Assembly: GCF_900110085.1 (NCBI RefSeq)
Contig: NZ_FOCK01000008.1
Coordinates: 102,913-166,912, forward strand
Length of the DNA: 64,000 bases
Origin: Prevotella sp. ne3005
Lineage (GTDB): Bacteria; Bacteroidota; Bacteroidia; Bacteroidales; Bacteroidaceae
Reading direction: 5' to 3'
Part shown: positions 8,496 to 16,776 of the stretch, piece after piece
Layout of the letters: every line of letters begins with the position of its first letter
Position numbering within the stretch: the first letter of the stretch is position 1
Translations under genes and position numbers: made by a program
The notes under the pieces: model-generated
What the model was told of the DNA's origin: nothing
The model's input: only the letters and a program-made list of their open reading frames with translations
Databases searched by the model: none

Positions 8496-9458
8496 TTATA
8501 GTTCTTTTTCCTTTATCAGTTTTGGGTTTGCGATATCCACATTATAGGGTTGTACGGAGCCTTTGATATTGAAACCCAGCATGGCGTTTTCGGTTGTCAC
8601 ATCCAGCGAGCAGGGGGCGCCCTCAATCAGCGGGATGCAACTATTGCTACCAACGGGGAAGCCACAACATACGGGAATCTCATATTGATGCAGGTGTGCT
8701 ATCAGCATTTGCTCGACACTGCCATACTGAAGATCGTACCTGATGGAGCTGAACGTGCCCAGGATGATGCCTCTCACTCTCTCAAAGTCGTGTTGCAGGG
8801 TCAGCATATAGAACAATCGGTCTATGTTGTGCAGCGATTCTTCCACCTCTTCTATAAATAGAATAATGTCTTGCTTAGGTGGGAGTTGGAATCTGGTTCC
8901 TGCCACAACGGCGTAGCTGGAGAGATTACCCCCTATAAGGATGCCCTCTGCATGTCCGCAACGGTTATAGGGATTGCCGGGAACAATGAATTGGGGCAGG
9001 TTGCCAAACAGGATGTTACGGGTGAGACTGCTTGCCGGCTCCTGACAGCTTGCTATCTGGAAGGCCATGGGGCCGTGGATACTCATCAGGCCTGCACCTG
9101 TCGCTGCATAAAGCAGCATGGCGATGTCACCATGACCAATCAGCCATTTCGGATGCTGAAGAAAGGTCTCTTGTGGGATACGGCCCAACAGGTGAATGGA
9201 ACCATAGCCGCCACGCGAACATATAACAGCTTTGATCGAATCGTCTTCGAGCGCCCAAAGCAAATCGGCGGCACGCTCGTCGGCCGTTCCTGCATAGGCA
9301 TTGACATTAAGATTATTGGTGTTGGGTCCTATCACGGGTTGTAAGCCCCAACTCTTTATGACTTCAGCAGCCATCTGCAAGGCTTCTTGCGGCACCCAAT
9401 AGGCAGGGGATACAAGGGCTACCTTGTCCCCCGCCTTTAAGTAGGGTGGCTGAATCAT
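8496..9458 (-). CDS. S66 (LD-carboxypeptidase) family protein without catalytic Ser and His
   Basis: LdcA-type S66 peptidases remove the terminal D-Ala from murein tetrapeptides using a Ser-Glu-His triad. The fold is clear: PPYLKAGDKVALVSPAY at the N terminus, KAVICSRGGYGSIHLL, SIHGPMAF and ILFIEEVEESLHNIDRLFYML. The nucleophile motif, normally GxSDIT, reads IGHGDIA with Gly at residue 110, and the GFPxGH motif reads GFPVGS with Ser at residue 271; Glu 203/204 remain. I therefore call it a probable pseudoenzyme. The start at 9458 is chosen for the AAGGA six to nine bases upstream and the family's usual N terminus; an ATG at 9476 is possible. It has its own promoter. Confidence 0.85.
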   Translation of the reverse strand: MIQPPYLKAGDKVALVSPAYWVPQEALQMAAEVIKSWGLQPVIGPNTNNLNVNAYAGTADERAADLLWALEDDSIKAVICSRGGYGSIHLLGRIPQETFLQHPKWLIGHGDIAMLLYAATGAGLMSIHGPMAFQIASCQEPASSLTRNILFGNLPQFIVPGNPYNRCGHAEGILIGGNLSSYAVVAGTRFQLPPKQDIILFIEEVEESLHNIDRLFYMLTLQHDFERVRGIILGTFSSIRYDLQYGSVEQMLIAHLHQYEIPVCCGFPVGSNSCIPLIEGAPCSLDVTTENAMLGFNIKGSVQPYNVDIANPKLIKEKEL

Positions 9459-9520
9459 CTTTTTTCCTTGGTACATATTTTAATTGTTATCTGTCTTGCT
9501 GATTGCGCTTTCTCGCCCTG

Positions 9521-9551
9521 CAAAAGTAGCATTTTTCTATGGATTTAGCAA
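9521..9551 (-). promoter_or_regulatory. Promoter of the S66-like / GH3-like operon
   Basis: On the minus strand TACTTTTG (9521-9528) lies 20 bases after TTG (9549-9551), a full match to the Bacteroidetes consensus. Start of transcription is expected near 9514, about 55 bases before the chosen start codon. Confidence 0.7.
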
Positions 9552-9570
9552 GGGTTAATGCCTTGCAACG

Positions 9571-9634
9571 GTACTTTTTGTAAATTCTGAGACTACTTTT
9601 GTAAATTCTGAGACTACTTTTGTAAATTCTGAGA
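9571..9634. repeat. Three tandem copies of a 21-base repeat at the 3' end of the membrane AraC gene
   Basis: The unit, read on the minus strand, is TCTCAGAATTTACAAAAGTA plus G, present three times in tandem with one extra base in the last copy. The first unit encodes the last residues SQNLQK and the TAG stop of the gene at 9614-10732; the other two lie after the stop. Read on the plus strand each unit contains TACTTTTG, which equals the -7 promoter box. Function unknown. Confidence 0.8.
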
Positions 9635-10732
9635 GTCGGATGCCGTCTGAAGCCTCATCCAGGTAGCAACAGTCTGCCCTTTGAACTGCTTAAAGGCTGT
9701 AGAAAAAGTGCTGTAACTGCGGAATCCGCACTGCTGAGCAAGCTGCACGGCTGTCATGGTTTGTGCCGAGTTCATTTTCTCATGATAGAGGCGGATAAAG
9801 TGTTCAATGCGCAAACGGTTAATATAGGTATTGTAAGTAAAGCCCTGTTGGACAAAATAGCCACCCAGATAGGTCCGATTAGTACCAATAACTGTAGCAA
9901 GTTGCTGTAGGGTGAGGTCATGCTGCAGATAAAGCTGTTTGTCCTCGCAGCATGTTTTCAGCATTTGCTGGATGTTGACGGTTGTGGGCAGGCTCATAGA
10001 TGGCTCATCAGCTTGACTGACATCTGACAACTTATCGTCAAGTTCCTGCAGTGTCTCGACGCGCCAGAGGAGGAAGGCGATGATGGCGAGCGTTTCCAGC
10101 TGTGCCAGATACTCTCTTGCCATCTCTCCCGGGTTCGTGAAATAGACCTCATAGACCACAAAAAGAGCGGCCACGAAAAGCAGACTCTGCCACACCTCCT
10201 TGTGTTCAAGGTCGGCGTAGTTCTCATGTAGCCAACGGCCGTACCGTATTAGTGCATGTATGTAATAGATGACAAAGACGATCATGACAGCTATCTGCCA
10301 GTAAGTCGTCACCTCAAAGCCATAGAACTCGTCGTGCCTGATAACACCCACGGCAGCAGCAACGACGATTGGCAATTGAGCCAAGCCCCACGGCCAGAGA
10401 GGGCGCTTACGATCCTGCAACATATGCAGCAGAAGGGCCATCACAAGTGGCACAAGGGTGACATGGTCGAGCGTAACTGCCACGATATTGCGCACCAAAC
10501 GGTCGTCTGCCAGCCAATAGACGCCAAGCACATACCACCATACGTGGCTCAGTGCTGCCGTGATGAAGAAGGCAGCTGTCCATAGACGCAGCGCCATCGG
10601 GGGAGTAACATCTGGCGCAATGGCGTTGCTACGTCTTAGCCACAGATAGAGACCTATTGCCAAGGCCAATATGGCAACGCCGCCGTAGAGCATGAGAAAG
10701 AGGGTATCTTGAAGACTCTGTTGCGCGTACAT
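9614..10732 (-). CDS. Membrane-bound AraC-family transcription regulator
   Basis: The 372-residue protein has six or seven hydrophobic helices in residues 10-225 (for example LFLMLYGGVAILALAIGLYL and IAVMIVFVIYYIHALIRY) followed by a linker and an AraC/XylS double helix-turn-helix at about residues 265-360 (LTLQQLATVIGTNRTYLGGYF, then TAVQLAQQCGFRSYSTFSTAF). Proteins of this plan are frequent in Bacteroidetes and are thought to sense at the membrane and act on DNA directly. It lies 16 bases after the stand-alone AraC gene and probably shares its transcript. Its 3' end runs into a tandem repeat. The signal and targets are unknown. Confidence 0.85.
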   Translation of the reverse strand: MYAQQSLQDTLFLMLYGGVAILALAIGLYLWLRRSNAIAPDVTPPMALRLWTAAFFITAALSHVWWYVLGVYWLADDRLVRNIVAVTLDHVTLVPLVMALLLHMLQDRKRPLWPWGLAQLPIVVAAAVGVIRHDEFYGFEVTTYWQIAVMIVFVIYYIHALIRYGRWLHENYADLEHKEVWQSLLFVAALFVVYEVYFTNPGEMAREYLAQLETLAIIAFLLWRVETLQELDDKLSDVSQADEPSMSLPTTVNIQQMLKTCCEDKQLYLQHDLTLQQLATVIGTNRTYLGGYFVQQGFTYNTYINRLRIEHFIRLYHEKMNSAQTMTAVQLAQQCGFRSYSTFSTAFKQFKGQTVATWMRLQTASDSQNLQK

Positions 10733-10748
10733 TTATATTAATAGATTA

Positions 10749-11099
10749 TTATTCTTCGTCGGTGGCAGCAAGCCCGGAGCGGTATTCTGCTGGCGTGATG
10801 CCATAGCAACGCTTGAACTGCTCACGAAAGTTGGGAGCAGTAAGCCCCACCTCACGGGCTATCTCGGTAATACTCTTCTCCGGATGTTTGGTAAGCAGGT
10901 CGTAAGCGACCTCCATGCGGATGGAGTTAATGTATTGTGGAAAAGACATTCCATCGGCAAAGGTATTGAGCTGATCATTCAGATGATGACGCCCAATATT
11001 AAAGCGCTGCATAATATCCTCACGCATTAGGTTGACTTGTGCGTAAAGACGTTCCTTGCGGATAACCGAATCGATGGTTTTAAATAGATCTTTATCCAT
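10749..11099 (-). CDS. Stand-alone AraC-type DNA-binding domain
   Basis: The 116 residues are little more than an AraC double helix-turn-helix (NLMREDIMQRFNIGRHHLND, then SITEIAREVGLTAPNFREQFKR, then GITPAEYR). The sequence is closely similar along its length to the last 108 residues of the neighbouring TPR-AraC protein (11220-12923), including SFPQYxNxIRxExA and FREQFKRxYGxTPxEYR. It therefore looks like a partial duplicate that kept only the output domain. It has its own promoter (11119-11126). It could compete for the neighbour's binding sites; that is inference. Confidence 0.85.
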   Translation of the reverse strand: MDKDLFKTIDSVIRKERLYAQVNLMREDIMQRFNIGRHHLNDQLNTFADGMSFPQYINSIRMEVAYDLLTKHPEKSITEIAREVGLTAPNFREQFKRCYGITPAEYRSGLAATDEE

Positions 11100-11118
11100 T
11101 TGGTTGATATTTCATCTG

Positions 11119-11126
11119 CAAAGATA
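11119..11126 (-). promoter_or_regulatory. -7 box for the stand-alone AraC gene
   Basis: TATCTTTG on the minus strand, 20 bases before the ATG at 11097-11099, matches TAnnTTTG. No good TTTG is seen at the -33 position, so the promoter may be weak or need an activator. Confidence 0.5.
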
Positions 11127-11157
11127 CTCATAATTTATGGGATTTTGATGAAAATAT

Positions 11158-11193
11158 ATGCACGCATTTGGTACGTGTCCCAAATGCGTGCAT
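11158..11193 (-). terminator. Terminator after the TPR-AraC gene
   Basis: A perfect 14-base stem (11158-11171 with 11180-11193) and an 8-base loop lie 27 bases after the stop of the gene at 11220-12923. On the minus strand it is followed by ATATTTTC, a short U-rich tract. The stem would also work on the plus strand, but no plus-strand gene ends here. Confidence 0.65.
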
Positions 11194-11219
11194 CGGAAAC
11201 GGGATAAACACCTCTTATC

Positions 11220-12923
11220 TTATAGATTCTGACGGTATTCAACAGGAGTCATACCATATTTACGTTTGAATTGTTCACGGAGGTTGGCAGGTGTGAAACC
11301 TACTTCGGTGGCGATGGCCGAGATAGTCTTAGCAGGTTCGTCGCGAAGCAGATATAGCGCCTTTTCCAGCCTGATTGTATTGACATACTGCGGGAAGGAC
11401 TGGCCGTCAGCGTGCTCCGCCAGCAAGTCGTTCAATGTATGTCGACTGATGTTGAAACGATCGCAGATATCCTGGCGCTGCAGGCCGACATTGGCATAGA
11501 GGTGTTCATTACGGATAGCCGTGTCGATATGCTCAAAAAGCTCCGAATCGGCATCATTGACAGCACTCGAGTCGATGGGCTTTGGCTGCATGGCGTTAAT
11601 CATGCGCACCAAGGCATGGTTCTTTTCACTGACAATACGCTTCTGACGGAAGAAGTAGATGGCAAAGGCGATAGCCAACAGAGCAACAAGAGCCACAGCG
11701 AGGCTAACGATGTGCGAACGCTCAGCCTCGGCTTCCTTCTCCCGAATCTCAAGTTGCTGTTCCTGGGCATGGTAGCGAGCGGCGTAATCGTGTGCCTCAC
11801 TTCGGTGCAGGCTATCACTGACCATCTTGGAGAGAGCAGCATAGCGCGTTTGGTAATCGTAGGCCTCCGCGATACGACCTTGGGCACGGGCAGCGATGGC
11901 ACGTGAGCGGAGGATGACAGTATAGTTATTGTTGAATGTGTCAGCACCCAAGCGATGCTCTATCTCATTGTAGGTACTCAAAGCCTCATCGTACATACCA
12001 AGTGCCATCTGCGTAGAAGTAATAAAGCGACGCGCTGCGAATGTCTGGCCGTAGCCGCTATGGTCGAAAAGCGACAGATACTCGCGGGCTTTCTCCCTTT
12101 CATTCATCAAGGCATACGCATGGGCCATGAATCCCCATGCCTGGGCACGGCTGAAGTCCAGATAACGATCGCGGTCACTAGGGCTATCGCTCCACGAAAG
12201 GCGATAGCTGTCCTCAGCATAGTCCTTGGCATGATGCTCATAGTGGTCGAGACGGTCGAGGATACGCTGCGCTAACGGGATAATTTCGTCGTAGCGCTCC
12301 AAGTCGTTGAGAGCATTAATCTTTCGTTTTACAGCAACGATGAACGCATCCATACGGTCAATACTGCCCGCGGCATCAAGATGACCTATGGCCTCGTCGA
12401 GTTTCGCGATTCCTTCATCCACTTGTCCCAGATAGGTCATGACGAGTCCAATATCGGCCTCCGTGCGCCATTGCTCAGTCTCTTCTCCCTGTTTTTGGCA
12501 AAGTTCGGCCTTCTTCGTAGCCCAGCGCAGATACTGCTCGTCATCGTGCTTGGCACGACTAGCAGCGATGAGCATATCGAGAACCCCCTCTTGCTCACTA
12601 GGCTCATTACGCACGGAGTCGTGGAGAAGCAATGCCTTGCAGATGATGATGGCCGAGTCTTGGCGTTGCTCCATGAGTGACTTACTATATATCTTGGCGC
12701 GGATGAACTGACCACGGTAGTCGCTGATGTTTCCAAGGAGCAACGCCGAATCGAGCAGAGCGAGTGCCCGTTCAGGCTGGGTGGCATAAGTCACTAACAC
12801 CGAATCAGCCTGGTAAGGCGTATCATCCAAGTGCGGCAAATGTCTCACAGACTTATCATCTCCACAACCCATGAAGGTCAGGAGTGCGCCACACGTGATA
12901 AGAAAAAGTACAATCTGTCGCAT
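11220..12923 (-). CDS. Lipoprotein-type TPR regulator with membrane helix and AraC domain
   Basis: The 567-residue protein starts with a lipoprotein-like signal (MRQIVLFLITCGALLTFMGC, Cys 20), continues with a tetratricopeptide-like helical region (to about residue 400; repeated patterns such as YDEIIPLAQRILDRL and MYDEALSTYNEI), has one membrane helix at about 403-425 and ends with an AraC double helix-turn-helix from about 460. This plan (periplasmic TPR sensor, membrane helix, cytoplasmic DNA-binding domain) is a Bacteroidetes regulator type. It lies 67 bases after rpsJ, but a terminator lies between them. I see no consensus promoter, so read-through from the str operon is possible. Ligand and targets are unknown. 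Confidence 0.85.
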   Translation of the reverse strand: MRQIVLFLITCGALLTFMGCGDDKSVRHLPHLDDTPYQADSVLVTYATQPERALALLDSALLLGNISDYRGQFIRAKIYSKSLMEQRQDSAIIICKALLLHDSVRNEPSEQEGVLDMLIAASRAKHDDEQYLRWATKKAELCQKQGEETEQWRTEADIGLVMTYLGQVDEGIAKLDEAIGHLDAAGSIDRMDAFIVAVKRKINALNDLERYDEIIPLAQRILDRLDHYEHHAKDYAEDSYRLSWSDSPSDRDRYLDFSRAQAWGFMAHAYALMNEREKAREYLSLFDHSGYGQTFAARRFITSTQMALGMYDEALSTYNEIEHRLGADTFNNNYTVILRSRAIAARAQGRIAEAYDYQTRYAALSKMVSDSLHRSEAHDYAARYHAQEQQLEIREKEAEAERSHIVSLAVALVALLAIAFAIYFFRQKRIVSEKNHALVRMINAMQPKPIDSSAVNDADSELFEHIDTAIRNEHLYANVGLQRQDICDRFNISRHTLNDLLAEHADGQSFPQYVNTIRLEKALYLLRDEPAKTISAIATEVGFTPANLREQFKRKYGMTPVEYRQNL

Positions 12924-12940
12924 AACGTATTTATCGAATA

Positions 12941-12967
12941 AAGCGACGCATCGGGGATACGTCGCTT
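12941..12967 (-). terminator. Terminator after rpsJ
   Basis: Arms at 12941-12951 and 12957-12967 pair over 11 bases with one G-U pair and a 5-base loop; on the minus strand the stem ends in CTTTATT. It lies 23 bases after the rpsJ stop and so closes the str operon (rpsL-rpsG-fusA-rpsJ) before the inserted regulator genes. Confidence 0.6.
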
Positions 12968-12990
12968 CATTATTGTCATCTGAGATATTA

Positions 12991-13296
12991 CTATACCTTG
13001 ATCTCTACCTCAACACCGCTGGGGAGCTCGAGCTTCATCAGGGCGTCAACAGTCTTAGCCGTTGAACTGTAGATGTCAATCAGACGCTTGTAGTCTGACA
13101 GCTGGAACTGCTCACGAGCCTTCTTGTTAACGAAGGTAGAACGGTTCACGGTGTAGATACGCTTGTGTGTGGGAAGGGGGATAGGACCGCTGATGATAGC
13201 ACCTGTGGCCTTAACAGCCTTCACAATCTTCTCTGCTGACTTGTCAACCAATTTATGGTCGTAGCTCTTCAGCTTAATACGAATTTTCTGACTCAT
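12991..13296 (-). CDS. rpsJ: 30S ribosomal protein S10 / NusE, detached from the rest of the S10 operon
   Basis: S10 is a small-subunit head protein and, with NusB, an antitermination factor. The 101 residues ([20 protein letters not shown]..., [17 protein letters not shown], then [11 protein letters not shown]) are typical. It follows fusA by 82 bases, as in Bacteroidetes where the str and S10 operons are fused. Here, however, the next gene is not rplC but an AraC-type regulator, and a terminator follows the stop. Confidence 0.98.
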   Translation of the reverse strand: MSQKIRIKLKSYDHKLVDKSAEKIVKAVKATGAIISGPIPLPTHKRIYTVNRSTFVNKKAREQFQLSDYKRLIDIYSSTAKTVDALMKLELPSGVEVEIKV

Positions 13297-13378
13297 GTCT
13301 TTAATTTTAAATATTTAATTTTAATATAAGGAGGCCGCTAAAGAGTCATTTGCTCAGCGGCACTCCGGATTTGCTTGT

Positions 13379-15508
13379 TTATACCAGGTCGGCGCGGCCC
13401 TTAACCTCCTCGAGCACAGCCTTAGCCAAAGCGCTGGAGAGCGGTGCGTGGTGATCGTACTCCATAGAGCTGGTGGCACGACCAGAGGTAATGGTACGCA
13501 GGGCAGTTACATAACCGAACATCTCTGACAGAGGAACCTGAGCCTTAACAACACGGGCACCACTACGAGCCTCTTCCATGCCTTCCACCTGGCCACGACG
13601 CTTGTTCAGGTCGCCAATCACATCACCCATGTTCTCCTCAGGTGTTACCACCTCAAGCTTCATGATGGGCTCCATGAGTACTGGCTTAGCCTGAGCGCAG
13701 ACTGCCTTGTATGCCATCTGGGCAGCAATCTCGAATGAGAGCTGGTCAGAGTCAACGGGGTGGAACGAACCATCAACCACAGTCACCTTCAGTGAATCCA
13801 TAGGATAGCCACCGAGGATACCGTTCTTGAGCGATGCCTCGAAGCCCTTCTGGATAGCGGGGATGAACTCCTTGGGGATGTTACCGCCCTTAACCTCATT
13901 GATGAACTGCAGAGGTCCATTCTCCTTGATGTCGTAATCCTCATCAACAGGACCAACGTTCACAATGATATCGGCAAACTTACCGCGACCACCTGACTGC
14001 TTCTTGTAAACCTCGCGGTAACCCATAACAGTCTTGGTAATGGCCTCCTTGTAGTTAACCTGGGGCTTACCCTGATTACACTCAACCTTGAACTCACGCT
14101 TCAGACGGTCGATGATGATATCGAGGTGAAGCTCACCCATACCAGAGATAATGGTCTGACCACTCTGCTCATCGGTACGAACAGTGAACGTCGGGTCTTC
14201 CTCAGCCAGTTTGGCGAGACCGTTATCAAGCTTGGCAACATCAGCCTGAGACTTCGGCTCGACAGCGATAGAGATTACCGTGTCGGGGAAGGTCATTGAC
14301 TCCAGTACGATGGGTGCATTCTCATCACAGAGGGTATCACCAGTACGGATATCCTTGAAACCTACACCTGCACCAATGTCACCAGCGTCAATCGACTCCA
14401 TAGGAATCTCCTTGTTTGAGTTCATCTGGAACAGACGGCTGATACGCTCCTTCTTACCTGAACGGGGGTTGAAGACGTAGCTTCCGGCAGTGATCTTACC
14501 AGAATAGACACGGAAGAACACCAGACGGCCCATGTACGGATCAGTTGCGATCTTGAAGGCGAGTGCTGATGTGGGAGCAGCCTCTGAAGGCTCACGGTCT
14601 TCCTCTTCCTCAGTGTTGGGGTTGGTACCCTTGATCACCTCCACGTCAACAGGAGCGGGCAGGAAGGCACATACGTAGTCGAGCAGAGGCTGTACGCCCT
14701 TGTTCTTATAGGAAGAACCAAGCAGCATAGGTGTGCACTGCATAGAGATAGTACCCTTGCGGATAGCAGCGATGATCTCATCTTCTGTGATAGAATCAGG
14801 ATCGTCGAAATATTTCTCCATCAGAGCCTCGTCATACTCTGCAGCGGCCTCAAGCAGCTTGTTACGCCACTCGTCGCACTCTGCTGCCAGATCAGCGGGG
14901 ATTTCCTCAACGTCATACTCAGCACCCATGGTCTCATCATGCCACAGGATGGCCTTCATCTTGATCAGGTCAACAAGACCCTTGAAGTTCTCCTCAGCAC
15001 CGATGGGCACCTGAATCACAACAGGATTTGCACCCAGGATGTCCTTCATCTGCTGAACAGTCTCAAAGAAGTCAGCACCAGAACGGTCCATCTTGTTTAC
15101 ATAACCGATACGGGGCACATTGTACTTGTCGGCCTGACGCCATACAGTCTCAGACTGAGGCTGCACACCATCGGCTGCAGAGTAAGTAGCCACAGCACCG
15201 TCAAGTACACGCAGTGAACGCTCCACCTCAGCGGTGAAGTCCACGTGTCCCGGAGTATCAATGAGGTTAATCTTGAATGTCTTATTGTTCCATGTCCAGT
15301 TACAAGTGGTGGCAGCAGATGTAATAGTGATACCACGCTCCTGCTCCTGGGCCATCCAGTCCATCGTAGCGGCACCATCATGCACCTCACCAATCTTATG
15401 AGTCTTACCTGTATAGAACAGGATACGCTCAGAAGTGGTGGTCTTACCTGCATCGATGTGGGCCATAATACCGATGTTACGAGTCAAATGTAAATCGCGA
15501 TTTGCCAT
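13379..15508 (-). CDS. fusA: Elongation factor G
   Basis: EF-G is the GTPase that moves tRNA and mRNA through the ribosome. The 709-residue protein has the G motifs in order: [15 protein letters not shown] (residues 13-27), [20 protein letters not shown] and NKMDRSG, followed by domains II-V. Length is normal and the catalytic histidine of DTPGHVDF is present. It is part of the rpsL-rpsG-fusA-rpsJ operon. It is the canonical copy; no sign of a fusidic-acid-type change can be judged without an alignment. Confidence 0.99.
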   Translation of the reverse strand: MANRDLHLTRNIGIMAHIDAGKTTTSERILFYTGKTHKIGEVHDGAATMDWMAQEQERGITITSAATTCNWTWNNKTFKINLIDTPGHVDFTAEVERSLRVLDGAVATYSAADGVQPQSETVWRQADKYNVPRIGYVNKMDRSGADFFETVQQMKDILGANPVVIQVPIGAEENFKGLVDLIKMKAILWHDETMGAEYDVEEIPADLAAECDEWRNKLLEAAAEYDEALMEKYFDDPDSITEDEIIAAIRKGTISMQCTPMLLGSSYKNKGVQPLLDYVCAFLPAPVDVEVIKGTNPNTEEEEDREPSEAAPTSALAFKIATDPYMGRLVFFRVYSGKITAGSYVFNPRSGKKERISRLFQMNSNKEIPMESIDAGDIGAGVGFKDIRTGDTLCDENAPIVLESMTFPDTVISIAVEPKSQADVAKLDNGLAKLAEEDPTFTVRTDEQSGQTIISGMGELHLDIIIDRLKREFKVECNQGKPQVNYKEAITKTVMGYREVYKKQSGGRGKFADIIVNVGPVDEDYDIKENGPLQFINEVKGGNIPKEFIPAIQKGFEASLKNGILGGYPMDSLKVTVVDGSFHPVDSDQLSFEIAAQMAYKAVCAQAKPVLMEPIMKLEVVTPEENMGDVIGDLNKRRGQVEGMEEARSGARVVKAQVPLSEMFGYVTALRTITSGRATSSMEYDHHAPLSSALAKAVLEEVKGRADLV

Positions 15509-15554
15509 TGTCTTGTTTATCCTTTAACTTCTTTACCTTATTATAATACCTATC

Positions 15555-16031
15555 TTAGAAACGGAAGTGGGCAAATGCGCGGTTAGCCTCAGCCATACGG
15601 TGCATATCCTCCTTACGCTTGAAGGCACCACCCTGGTTATTGAAGGCATCCATAATCTCAGCAGCCAGCTTGTCGGCCATGGACTTACCACTGCGCTTGC
15701 GGGCAAAAGCGATCATATTCTTCATAGACACACTCTCCTTACGATCGGGACGAATCTCGGTCGGTACCTGGAAGGTTGCACCACCAATACGGCGGCTCTT
15801 CACCTCCACCTGAGGAGTGATGTTGTCGAGGGCCTGCTTCCAGATCTCCAGGGCAGACTTCTCCTCGTTCTGCATCTTTGCCTTCACTGTCTCCAGTGCA
15901 TTGTAGAAAATCTCATACGACTTAGTCTTCTTACCATCGTACATCAAGTGATTCACGAACTTTGAGACCTTCTGGTCGTTGAACACGGGATCCGGCAGGA
16001 TCACACGCTTCTTTGGTTTTGCTTTTCTCAT
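15555..16031 (-). CDS. rpsG: 30S ribosomal protein S7
   Basis: S7 starts assembly of the small-subunit head and contacts E-site tRNA. The 158 residues include [21 protein letters not shown] and [20 protein letters not shown], the family signature, and end [12 protein letters not shown]. It lies 154 bases after rpsL and 46 before fusA. The longer spacer to rpsL holds no clear promoter or reading frame. Confidence 0.98.
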   Translation of the reverse strand: MRKAKPKKRVILPDPVFNDQKVSKFVNHLMYDGKKTKSYEIFYNALETVKAKMQNEEKSALEIWKQALDNITPQVEVKSRRIGGATFQVPTEIRPDRKESVSMKNMIAFARKRSGKSMADKLAAEIMDAFNNQGGAFKRKEDMHRMAEANRAFAHFRF

Positions 16032-16185
16032 TGTTTGTTTTGAATGATTAAATTCTGCTTGGGGGCTGTTCTTACTTGTTCTTCAACGCTCTCACATGAG
16101 CATTTACTCAACCTTATAACATTTCTCCAGCAAAACGGATTAAATTTGATTTCTTTTGGCTCGACTGACCTTCTCCGGCCACTTC

Positions 16186-16566
16186 TTACTTCTTAGCCTT
16201 AGGACGCTTAGCACCATACTTTGAACGGCGCTGTGTGCGGTTTGCTACACCGGCAGTATCAAGAGTACCGCGAACGATGTGATAACGTACACCTGGCAGG
16301 TCCTTTACACGACCACCGCGAACGAGCACGATGGAGTGCTCCTGCAGGTTGTGTCCCTCGCCGGGGATGTAAGAGTTAACTTCCTTCTGATTTGTCAGAC
16401 GAACACGGGCTACCTTACGCATAGCCGAATTAGGCTTCTTCGGGGTTGTTGTGTAGACACGTACACAGACACCGCGACGCTGAGGACAATTGTCCAGCGC
16501 GGGTGACTTTGACTTGTCAACAATCACCTTTCTGCCCTTTCTTACCAATTGTGAAATTGTAGGCAT
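16186..16566 (-). CDS. rpsL: 30S ribosomal protein S12
   Basis: S12 lies at the decoding centre. The 126 residues contain both conserved loops: [19 protein letters not shown] (with the lysine whose change gives streptomycin resistance) and [27 protein letters not shown]. Both lysine positions are unchanged, the sensitive form. It is the first gene of the str operon, preceded by a promoter at 16658-16665. Confidence 0.98.
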   Translation of the reverse strand: MPTISQLVRKGRKVIVDKSKSPALDNCPQRRGVCVRVYTTTPKKPNSAMRKVARVRLTNQKEVNSYIPGEGHNLQEHSIVLVRGGRVKDLPGVRYHIVRGTLDTAGVANRTQRRSKYGAKRPKAKK

Positions 16567-16657
16567 AATACTTTAATTTTTTAATTTATTATATATATAT
16601 TGTTTATATTCAGCACTTTACAACGCCTATCCTCGCTCAGAAGGGCGTTTCGGGCTG

Positions 16658-16665
16658 CAAAGGTA
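16658..16665 (-). promoter_or_regulatory. Promoter of the str operon (rpsL)
   Basis: TACCTTTG on the minus strand followed by GCAGCCCG, a context repeated before several genes here. The -33 region is poor (TTAG about 21 bases upstream). It would start a transcript about 85 bases before rpsL. Confidence 0.6.
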
Positions 16666-16701
16666 CAACTATTTTCCGATTCCACCTAATATATAATAAA
16701 G

Positions 16702-16747
16702 AAAAAGTGTCATACCTTGTTTGATTTAACAAGATATAACACTTTTT
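16702..16747 (-). terminator. Terminator after rpoC
   Basis: Arms at 16702-16721 and 16728-16747 pair over 20 bases with two G-U pairs and a 6-base loop. The outer part is A5/U5, so it can act in either direction; on the minus strand it lies 30 bases after the rpoC stop and ends the rpoBC transcript before the str promoter. Confidence 0.75.
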
Positions 16748-16776
16748 ACTTTAATTAATAGCTAATTGCTATCTGA

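Noticed and set aside
13379..15508. fusA considered as a second, divergent EF-G copy
   Set aside because: Position in the rpsL-rpsG-fusA-rpsJ operon and complete motifs show the canonical gene.
16590..16610. TATATATATAT run before rpsL considered as a promoter element
   Set aside because: It lies inside the leader after the better TACCTTTG box and does not match the Bacteroidetes consensus.
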